A DNA stretch of 11,465 nt from NCBI GenBank assembly GCA_964425415.1, contig CAYRMJ010000043.1, positions 1 through 11,465 on the forward strand, given 5' to 3'. Every line of letters begins with the position of its first letter. Within the stretch, counting starts at the first letter, position 1. Of the stretch, positions 1 to 7,000 are shown in pieces. Position numbers and translations under genes: made by a program. Source of the DNA: JAADDK01 sp964425415 (GTDB lineage: Archaea > Thermoplasmatota > Thermoplasmata > Thermoplasmatales > Aciduliprofundaceae). The notes under the pieces were generated by a model. That model saw only the letters and a program-made list of their open reading frames with translations, made no database searches and had not been told where the DNA came from.

Positions 1-550
1 AAACTCTTTTGAACTTTGAAGGCGGGTTGTTTAGCTCTGCGGAATCCAGACCAACACCCAAAATCTCTGATAGATAGGGGGTAGCATCTTCCAAAGTTTT
101 CAAAGCGTCATCTTCTGGCAAATCTCTCAAAAATGACAATATTAGTGCGTATGAGCCTCTGAACTTTCTTTTTGCATCCTCAATTGCCGATATAAAGCCA
201 TCCATAAATGTATGAAACTTAACACCTCTTCTCATGTGTGCCTGAGGATCAAAGAATATTTCAGATCTTATTACATTCTCTTCGTGAGCTTTTTTTAGAT
301 AGTTCCACATGAGTTCATAGAAATCTTCGGTAGTTTGAAGAGTTCTTGTTCCAGCGTAGTATATGTTAAGAAAATCCTGAAGATTTTTGAATTGATACGC
401 ATCCTTGATCTCCTTTACCGATTTGTACTTCAATGGCACGTTGTTTCTTTTAGCAAATTTAAGCATCAGCTTAGGTTCAAGAGTTCCTTCAATGTGTATG
501 TGAAGCTCAGCCTTGGGCAAAGAGCGTATTAACCAAGCAATGTCTTGCAT
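1..550 (-). CDS. Adenine/adenosine deaminase, N-terminal 183 residues (runs off left edge)
   Basis: This gene has no line of its own among the longer open frames because it leaves the window; I translated it by hand from the ATG at 550. It is a metal-dependent purine deaminase of the amidohydrolase superfamily (ADA family), a cytosolic purine-salvage enzyme that converts adenine or adenosine to hypoxanthine or inosine. The N-terminus has the hallmark LPKAELHIHIEGTLEP, with the zinc-binding HxH at residues 17 and 19. A second family block, FFDPQAH, is at 99-105, and GVGLDSAELNNPPSKF lies at about 165-180. The FFDPQ and GLDS-PPSKF blocks resemble the fungal/bacterial adenine deaminase branch (Aah1-like) more than classical adenosine deaminase, so adenine is the likelier substrate, but this is an inference. 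The later metal-binding and catalytic His/Asp residues lie outside the window. A TATA box at about 572-583 places transcription initiation at or near the ATG. Confidence 0.88.
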   Translation of the reverse strand, partial: MQDIAWLIRSLPKAELHIHIEGTLEPKLMLKFAKRNNVPLKYKSVKEIKDAYQFKNLQDFLNIYYAGTRTLQTTEDFYELMWNYLKKAHEENVIRSEIFFDPQAHMRRGVKFHTFMDGFISAIEDAKRKFRGSYALILSFLRDLPEDDALKTLEDATPYLSEILGVGLDSAELNNPPSKFKRV

Positions 551-557
551 GTGATGT

Positions 558-570
558 AAGAAAAAAGAAT
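558..570 (-). terminator. Possible U-tract terminator of tyrS
   Basis: The minus strand reads ATTCTTTTTTCTT about 26 bases after the tyrS stop codon. Archaeal RNA polymerase terminates on T-rich non-template tracts without a hairpin, and no hairpin is seen. The tract overlaps the region between the deaminase TATA box and its start, so it could instead be initiator sequence. Confidence 0.25.
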
Positions 571-571
571 T

Positions 572-583
572 GTATAAATATTT
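572..583 (-). promoter_or_regulatory. TATA box of the purine deaminase gene
   Basis: On the minus strand this reads AATATTTATAC, an archaeal TATA element. Its centre is about 27 bases before the ATG at 550 and no SD sequence is visible, so the transcript is probably leaderless. The element sits in the 45-base gap after the tyrS stop, which means the deaminase can be transcribed independently of tyrS. Confidence 0.6.
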
Positions 584-595
584 TTTGATTTATAG

Positions 596-1609
596 CTATT
601 GCCACCCCAATTTTCGTGGTATATCATCGTTCTTCTCCGCAAAGTCCCGTACAGGCTTGAGCACTCTTACAAGTTCATTAGCCACTGCATTTTTGAGGTC
701 CATGGGATGCAGTTCTCCACTCTCATATATTTTTTCAAGCTCTTCATAGGAGTTTATTTTGATATCCCCACCCCACTTTTCAGGTCTCTCAATCAAAAGA
801 GTGGCAGTGTAATAGTTAAATAGTATGTGTTTCGCAATTTGAAGCACTGGATTTCCTTCTACTTCTGGTGGGCAGTACGCTTTTTTCATCTTCTTTCTTA
901 TTTCATCCTCAGAATCATCTACAAATATGGCACTTCCAGCCTTGCTTTTGCTCATCTTCGCTTCAATGGGATCCATTCTACCTGTCCCTTTCAATCCTGC
1001 CAAAATAACAGTATGAACAGCAACGGGTTTTTTGTAGCCCAACTTTTCAGCCACATCTCTGGCCAACATGTGCGCGTGTCTCTGGTCCATGCCACCGAGA
1101 GCCACATCAATTTTCATATCAAATATATCCGCAACCTGCATGAAGGGGTATATTACTTTGGATGAGTCAAGCTCCGCTTCATCTTCTCTCCTGCCCATTA
1201 TTGTCATTGCTCTTTTAACTCTTTTCAAAGTTGTTTTCTTTGCTATTTTTATAACCTTTTCCCAGTAGTTTTTGTTGGACACAAGCTCATCTGCCCAGAG
1301 ATATTTAGGATTTATGCCCAGCGCTCCGAACACACCTTTCATGTACTCTCCCGCAAGCCTGATTTTTTCTATATCTCCTGAAAACTTATCGTTTATGTAA
1401 GCGTGCCAATCTGCGAGATAAACTGTCATATCTACCCCCGCATCCATCAAATCTCTAACTTTGTTGCCAATAATTAGGCCTGTTCCCAAATGAACACGTC
1501 CTGAGGGTTCAATGCCCACGTATCCTTTCACCTCTCCTTTTAACTTCTCCTCCAATTCATTTTCTGTTATGATTTCCACCACGTTGCGCGTAACTATATG
1601 GGATAGCAT
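596..1609 (-). CDS. tyrS: Tyrosyl-tRNA synthetase
   Basis: Class I aminoacyl-tRNA synthetase that charges tRNA-Tyr with tyrosine in the cytosol. The 337-residue length is usual for the short archaeal/eukaryotic-type TyrRS, which lacks the bacterial S4 domain. Visible motifs are GYVGIEPSG (30-37), a HIGH-box variant HLGTG (40-44), the tyrosine-pocket segment YPFMQVADI (154-162), GGMDQRHAHMLARD (172-185) and KMSKS (218-222). By comparison with the Methanocaldococcus enzyme, Y30, Y154, Q158 and D161 should be the tyrosine-recognition residues. The C-terminal NSYEELE and ELHPMDLKNAVA blocks are also typical. A TATA box 27 bases before the ATG at 1609 and the absence of an SD sequence support this start and a leaderless transcript. 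It is not a TrpRS, because the tyrosine pocket and the GGMDQR block fit TyrRS. Confidence 0.97.
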   Translation of the reverse strand: MLSHIVTRNVVEIITENELEEKLKGEVKGYVGIEPSGRVHLGTGLIIGNKVRDLMDAGVDMTVYLADWHAYINDKFSGDIEKIRLAGEYMKGVFGALGINPKYLWADELVSNKNYWEKVIKIAKKTTLKRVKRAMTIMGRREDEAELDSSKVIYPFMQVADIFDMKIDVALGGMDQRHAHMLARDVAEKLGYKKPVAVHTVILAGLKGTGRMDPIEAKMSKSKAGSAIFVDDSEDEIRKKMKKAYCPPEVEGNPVLQIAKHILFNYYTATLLIERPEKWGGDIKINSYEELEKIYESGELHPMDLKNAVANELVRVLKPVRDFAEKNDDIPRKLGWQ

Positions 1610-1629
1610 GGTTGGGTGTATGCGTGCTT

Positions 1630-1641
1630 ACATAAAAATAA
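1630..1641 (-). promoter_or_regulatory. TATA box of tyrS
   Basis: The minus strand reads TATTTTTATG across this site, centred about 27 bases before the tyrS ATG at 1609. It lies in the 43-base gap after the DUF1616-like gene, so tyrS has its own promoter and probably a leaderless mRNA. Confidence 0.55.
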
Positions 1642-1652
1642 TTATCCCTTGT

Positions 1653-2393
1653 TTACAATTGAGATTTTTTAGTTTCATTTTTCAATATGAAATAGAGATG
1701 TACATCTGTGTAGTATTTAGCATCTACATACAATATAAATTTAGCAAAATTCTTTCCTGAGTGATTGCTAATGGCTGAAAAATGCAGGTTTTTTAATTCT
1801 CCACTATTCAATGAAAATTTTTCCTCTTTTATTTCATTTTTGTTTAGCAAAAAAACAATTTTGCATTGAGCATTGCCATAATTCTGATTTTTTACGCTTA
1901 TATTAAATTTAAGAGTGCTATTTACAGTGGCATTGTGCGGCCAGTTTTCAATTGCAATATCTATCTCTCTGTATTGAGTCGTATGTAGCTCTACGCTAAA
2001 CCAGATTCCGATAGATACTAACATTAATGATAACATCAGAGCGGTGAATTTATCAGGCACGCTAATTTCAAGCTTGGGTAGGTCTGAGCTGGCAGATATA
2101 AAATATCCAATGATGGATATTAGCCCTAATACTAAAAGAATATTCAAAGGTGAAAGCATGGAGAATACTGCGAGGATAAGCGCAAATGCTCCGGATATTC
2201 CCAAAGAAACTCCAAAAGCCAGCAAAATCTTCTCCTCTTCATTCATATCTCTATATATGCATCCAACAACAAAAAATCCGGGAGAGAATAAAAATATTAT
2301 TGCAACTCCTACAAATTTGATCCATGTGATGGGCAGAATTATGAGCGCATATGCCAGCACAGTTAGTAATGCCACGATGTCTTTATCCCTCAT
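1653..2393 (-). CDS. DUF1616-like five-helix membrane protein with CARDB-like surface domain
   Basis: A 246-residue membrane protein of unknown function. Predicted helices lie at about 6-22, 24-46, 56-79, 83-101 and 116-136. The FLFSPGFFVVG turn (34-44) followed by EEEKILLAFGVSLGI (52-66) matches the layout I associate with archaeal DUF1616 proteins. Residues 137-246 form a probable extracellular beta-sandwich resembling a CARDB/Ig-like domain, with sequons such as NAT, NST and NIS. The frame extends upstream to 2423, but I chose the ATG at 2393. A strong AAGGAGG ends 6 bases before it, and the ten extra residues lie inside the ATPase coding region and look non-native. The gene overlaps the ATPase gene by 11 bases, so the two are translationally coupled. 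The surface domain resembles part of the giant permease across the divergent promoter, which suggests an accessory subunit of that transporter (inference). Confidence 0.7.
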   Translation of the reverse strand: MRDKDIVALLTVLAYALIILPITWIKFVGVAIIFLFSPGFFVVGCIYRDMNEEEKILLAFGVSLGISGAFALILAVFSMLSPLNILLVLGLISIIGYFISASSDLPKLEISVPDKFTALMLSLMLVSIGIWFSVELHTTQYREIDIAIENWPHNATVNSTLKFNISVKNQNYGNAQCKIVFLLNKNEIKEEKFSLNSGELKNLHFSAISNHSGKNFAKFILYVDAKYYTDVHLYFILKNETKKSQL

Positions 2394-3036
2394 TGAAAGC
2401 CTCCTTGTGAAGATGCAACACATTTGTTCCCATATTTATAATTCTTGGATCATGAGTGGCTATTATCATAGTTGTTCCAAGCTCACTGTTTATCTTTTTA
2501 AATAAAGAACTTATGTTGTTAGTGTTTTCATCATCTAAATTTGAAGTTGGCTCATCTGCAATGATTATCTCAGGCTCATTTGCCAAGGCTCTTGCAATTG
2601 CACATCTCTGCATCTCTCCACCACTAAGTGAGTTTGGCATTTCATATTTCAAATGCTCAATGTTCAAGTATTTCAAAAGTTCCTCAACTCTATCTTTCCA
2701 GCGCTTCCCTGCGAGTTTTAAAGGTAAAGCTATGTTTTCCATCACATTCAGATCTTCAATTAGATTAAAGTTCTGAAAAATTATGCCTATTTTCTTCAAT
2801 CTAAACTTTGCTCGCTTATCTTCAGTTAGTGCAAATATGTCCTTTCCATCAATAAGGACCGTTCCAGAATCAGGAGAATCTATTCCCGCAATGATATGAA
2901 GTAGAGTACTCTTTCCAGAACCAGATGGCCCTTCTATTAAGAGAATACTCTTTTTATCAACATCAAAGCTAATAGAATCTATAACTTTTCTCTTACCGAA
3001 GGTTTTTGATACTTCCCTAACTTCCACCAGTGCCAC
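2383..3036 (-). CDS. ABC transporter ATPase, LolD/MacB-type
   Basis: Cytoplasmic nucleotide-binding subunit that powers an FtsX/MacB-family transporter. With the GTG start at 3036 it has 217 residues, usual for LolD/FtsE-type subunits. Motifs are the A-loop region (VSKTFG, 9-14), Walker A GPSGSGKST (36-44), Q-loop Q88 in IIFQNFNLI, ABC signature LSGGE (137-141), Walker B IIIADEPTSNLD (157-168) and the H-loop His195 in ATHD. All are intact. The frame stays open to 3183, but the residues before 3036 do not look like family sequence and would run into the divergent permease gene. A TATATAT element 25 bases before the GTG supports a leaderless start there; a GTG at 3027 is the alternative. The partner permeases are the two FtsX-family genes transcribed divergently, not a gene on the same strand. 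The substrate is unknown. Confidence 0.93.
   Translation of the reverse strand: MALVEVREVSKTFGKRKVIDSISFDVDKKSILLIEGPSGSGKSTLLHIIAGIDSPDSGTVLIDGKDIFALTEDKRAKFRLKKIGIIFQNFNLIEDLNVMENIALPLKLAGKRWKDRVEELLKYLNIEHLKYEMPNSLSGGEMQRCAIARALANEPEIIIADEPTSNLDDENTNNISSLFKKINSELGTTMIIATHDPRIINMGTNVLHLHKEAFNEG
2400..2406 (-). promoter_or_regulatory. Shine-Dalgarno site fixing the DUF1616-like start
   Basis: AAGGAGG on the minus strand, 6 bases before the ATG at 2393 and embedded in the last codons of the ATPase gene. It decides between the start at 2393 and the longer frame opening at 2423. Confidence 0.75.
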
Positions 3037-3047
3037 AAGACATAAAG

Positions 3048-3066
3048 TTAATAAGTGTATATATCT
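3048..3066. promoter_or_regulatory. Divergent promoter region between the ABC ATPase and the FtsX permeases
   Basis: The ATPase GTG (3036) and permease ATG (3080) are separated by only 43 bases. TATATAT at 3058-3064, preceded on the minus strand by a purine-rich BRE-like stretch, is 25 bases from the ATPase start. For the plus strand the better-spaced element is TTAATAAG at 3048-3055, about 28 bases from the permease ATG, because the TATATAT would place initiation inside the coding region. The two promoters therefore interleave, and factor binding at one should affect the other. Confidence 0.55.
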
Positions 3067-3079
3067 TTTGCGAACTGAA

Positions 3080-4078
3080 ATGATTTCTCCCTTGCGATTC
3101 GTGGTCTCGCTCACAAAGCGTTCAAAGCTTACAGTTATAACCATCGCCATAGTAGTTCTATTTGTGACTGCTACCCTTATCATAGTTTACAGTTTTGAAA
3201 TGAGCAACAAAGCACTCATTGAGAGGTTTGAATCAAATTATTATATAATCTCTTCCTCGGATAACCTATTAAAGAGCAAAATTAAAGAGAGTATACCTGA
3301 TGCTGCTTATGTATGGATTGTGCAAGGAAAGGTGAACAATATATCCACATATATTATCGGAGTCAAAGATATCCATCATGTGCTAAATGTTGAGCTATCA
3401 TGCCAGCCATCAAGTATAATTGTAGGCAAAAAATTGAATGTGAGTAAGTGGGCACATGTAGAATTTGAAGGAAAATCTTTAAATCTAACAGTTGATAGAA
3501 AAATGAGCTTTTCAATGTTCCCGGACACATGGGTGGTTGTGAATCACACAGTCATTTCCAGCGCAAGTCCTAATTTTGCCATAGTTTACAAAAAAATCAA
3601 TGTTGCCGGATATGGCACAAGAAGTATGACGACTTTATCCACATTTTATGAAAAAACAGCTGAAGAAATATCTTTTGATTTGTTTATTCTTGACCTTATA
3701 TCAATGGTAGTAATCTATTTGTTTATAAATGCGCTTCTTAGTATTGAGATAAGAGAGAATGTAAAAAAAATCGCCATTATAAGAGCCATAGGATCAACAG
3801 GTAAGAATATCGGTGGATTGTACTTCTTACGAGCATTGTATATTGGAACAATTGGCACTTTGATAGGTTTCTCCGCAGGAGTGATAATATCGTATTTATT
3901 GGCTGCGGTGATTCCTCTTTTTGGAATGATGACATACTTTTCCATTTACATACCACATGCAGTATTCTATGCTGATGTAATAATTGCAGTATTGGGAAGT
4001 TCCCTTGCATCCATATCGCCTGTGCGCACTGCTTTAAAAATTAAACCCATTGAGGGAATAAAGGGTGTGAGATCATGA
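3080..4078 (+). CDS. Small FtsX/MacB-family ABC permease
   Basis: A 332-residue integral membrane subunit with the standard FtsX/MacB topology: one N-terminal helix (about 17-39), an extracellular domain (about 40-195), then three helices (about 199-224, 245-285 including a loop, and 297-318). The cytoplasmic motif IAIIRAIGSTGKNI between helices 2 and 3 is the usual coupling segment that contacts the ATPase, and the tail ISPVRTALKIKPIEGIKGV is typical of the family. The extracellular part is a small MacB-PCD-like domain. A TTG twelve bases upstream (3068) is in frame, but the ATG at 3080 starts with the expected short amphipathic segment and is correctly spaced from a TATA-like element. It overlaps the next gene by ATGA, so the two permeases are likely made together and form a heterodimer. 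Confidence 0.88.
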   Translation: MISPLRFVVSLTKRSKLTVITIAIVVLFVTATLIIVYSFEMSNKALIERFESNYYIISSSDNLLKSKIKESIPDAAYVWIVQGKVNNISTYIIGVKDIHHVLNVELSCQPSSIIVGKKLNVSKWAHVEFEGKSLNLTVDRKMSFSMFPDTWVVVNHTVISSASPNFAIVYKKINVAGYGTRSMTTLSTFYEKTAEEISFDLFILDLISMVVIYLFINALLSIEIRENVKKIAIIRAIGSTGKNIGGLYFLRALYIGTIGTLIGFSAGVIISYLLAAVIPLFGMMTYFSIYIPHAVFYADVIIAVLGSSLASISPVRTALKIKPIEGIKGVRS

Positions 4079-7000
4079 TTCTTGGAAAAAAAATAATTTT
4101 ACCGATTTTCATTCTATTTCTTCTGTTCTCTTCCATGTTCATATCTCTAATTTCCATATACACCATGCCTGAGAGCATACTGGGTGGCCATGGTGTGTAC
4201 GTTATAACATCTTCCAAGGACAAAAATCCCATAAGAAGCAATCTGAATTTAGAAATCGCTTATGGGTTGGAAAATATGAGCTATATAAAAGCTGTAAGCC
4301 CAGAGATATTTGTTTTCACGGTGATAAATAACAAACCCATCACAGTGCGAGGAGTACAGTTTGAAAAATTTATTCATATTGAAAATGGAAAGATTGTTGA
4401 AGGACAATTACCAAAAACTGTTCATGGTGCGATGATTGGCATCAATGCCGCAAAAAGATTTAATTTACATGTGGGGGATAAAGTCACCCTCTATGGTTCT
4501 TTCACCTCCTCTATTGCAATAGTGAATATAACCGCAATTTACAAAACAGGACACCCTGTTGACGATGAGTTGGTAGTATCTCTATCCATCGCGGGAGAAC
4601 TTGCAGGGATCGCACCTGGCCATGTGTCAATCATCAGGGTGAAAACGGATGATGCAAATAAAATAAATTTATTACTAAGTAGGACTTATCCTAAATTCAC
4701 AGCCTCTATTAATTCCACCTCCCAAACGTACACGGGTGATATTTTCAATGTCACTGTTCGTATAAAAAATGAAGGGACGCAGGGAGGAAAGGCACAACTT
4801 TCTGTGAGATTTGAAGAAGAATGGAAAAATTTAACAGTCTATGTGAAAAATTATAAAAATGTAACTCTAAAGTTTATTGCAAAGCATTCTGGCTCTCATT
4901 ACATAATTGCGACGGTTAAAAATGATGTTATGTACTACACAAATAAAACTCTTGTATCCGTAATGAAAAAACCAGTATTTATTTCAGGACCTACCATGGT
5001 GAATGTAAATCAGACAGTAATGTACAATATAACTACTGTTAGAGGAGAAAACATAACCTCTGGAAACATAACTATATTTGGACCAAACGGATATTGCAGA
5101 TACTTAGAGGGAAAAAGTGTTTTAAAGTTGATTTTTCCTGCGGTTGGAAACTACACAATACTTTTTAAAGGAGAAAATTACTCCACCGAAGAGCTTAATG
5201 TGAGTGCTTACGGTCATAAATCCCTTTTCTCTATTGCTACATTATCTCCAGATCCAATAAATGATACATTTTACATATTGAAAGGAGAAAAACTCACCAT
5301 TATTACAAATGGCACATCTTATGTGTCCATAGATAACAGCACATATATGAAAAGAAAAGAAATTGTAGTGAGCAAAAGTATGATAGGAAATCATTTGATT
5401 AAAATAAGAGTAATTTCAAACAATTATATGGGTGAACATAGCTTTAAATTGCATCCTGTATCAAACATCTCCCCAAAAATAATAAGTCCAATAAAAAATG
5501 AAGATGTCGTTACTTTCGGAGAGAATCTCACCTTTCAAATTCTTGATCCAATTCCCATAAAAAGAATACACTATACATACAACAATGAAAGCAGAGAGAT
5601 TTTCTTGAACCAAAGCTTTGATCTATATATTGAAAATTATACTTTTAATATAACTATTAATGTGAACACTCTGCACTTTCACTTTAATATGAACTTCACA
5701 GACTCATGGGGGCGCGGTGCAAAAATAAGTGCAAAATGCAAAGTATTTGTGGAAAAGGACATTTTTTCACCACACATAATTGCAAAAAATGTTACTATGT
5801 GGAGCGGAAATGTGACAGAGATATACGCTTATGATAACGAAAAAATTTCTGAGCTTAGTGTTAGTGTGTTCGGACATGAATTTAGAGGATATATTGAGCA
5901 AAATGGCCAAGCGGTGGCGTATGTAAAAACAGTGTTTAAAAGAGGGGATTCACTTGTATTTGTGAAACCTGGAACATATTATGGAGTTGCAATGGCAAAG
6001 GATATTGCAGGAAATGAAAATATCACTAATTTCACTATAATCATAAATAACGTAGATGAGAAAAATCCGCCTATTATATTGGGGCCAAAAATCGCAAATT
6101 TAAGCGCAAGGCCTGCGAAGTTCATGGCTTTTGATAATGTTGGAGTAAAGAACATAAGTTGTTATGAAAACGGAAATAAAATAAAAGAAATTAATGGAAA
6201 CGAATTGAATTTGACGAACAGAGATTTTTCAAATGGACTCCATACAATAACCATACTTGCTGTAGATTTGAATGGAAATACTGGATATTATAGTGCCAAG
6301 GTGCTGGTAAATTACACCGATAATAAGGCACCTACCATAATCATTGAAAAAAATAAAATATGGGGAGGAAACAGCACTAAAATCATTGCGGTTGATAATG
6401 TGAAAACCACCCGAATATCAGTTTTTGTATTTGATAGGTATTATAACAGAACAAATGTGAGCTATATTTATGTTCCAACAACATACTCAAAAAATGGAAA
6501 ACTGTTTTTCATTCCTCCTGGGGACTATTTGATGAAAGTAACTGCTGAAGACTGGGCAGGGAATATAAACATAAGTTATTTTCACTTGTACATAAACAAC
6601 ACCAACGAGAGGAATCCACCTGTTTTTGAAACACCAAACTTTATATCTGTGAACGCCACGGATAACATAAGCATAAGTGCCGTTGACAATTCAGAAATGT
6701 GGAAGATGTGGGCAGTATATGAAGGAAAAACAATTGCTATTACAAACAGTTCTTCTTTATCATTCTCAGCATCATTATTGCCATGTGGGTACTCCTCAAT
6801 AACAGTTTACGCAGAAGATATAAACAAAAACGTGAACCACAAAAATTTCAGAATATTGATTAAAGATAATGTTCCTCCACATCTCAAAACATATTTTTCA
6901 AAGATATGGGGCGGAAATAGCACTAAAATTATAGCTGAGGACAATGTTAGAATTTCATTTATGAGTGTTCATTTTATGGGTAGATACATAAATACCTCCG

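Noticed and set aside
335..532. Plus-strand open frame over the deaminase region
   Set aside because: The minus strand here encodes unmistakable purine-deaminase motifs, so the plus frame is a shadow.
2044..2505. Plus-strand open frame of 153 codons opposite the DUF1616-like and ATPase genes
   Set aside because: It lies entirely antisense to two well-supported overlapping genes, shows no recognisable motif, and has no promoter or SD.
3068..3079. TTG start for the small permease
   Set aside because: The ATG four codons later gives a normal family N-terminus and better promoter spacing, and no SD supports the TTG.
3037..3183. Longer N-terminus of the ABC ATPase (frame open to 3183)
   Set aside because: The extra 49 residues would overlap the permease coding region on the other strand and do not look like ABC sequence; the GTG at 3036 is correctly spaced from a TATA box.
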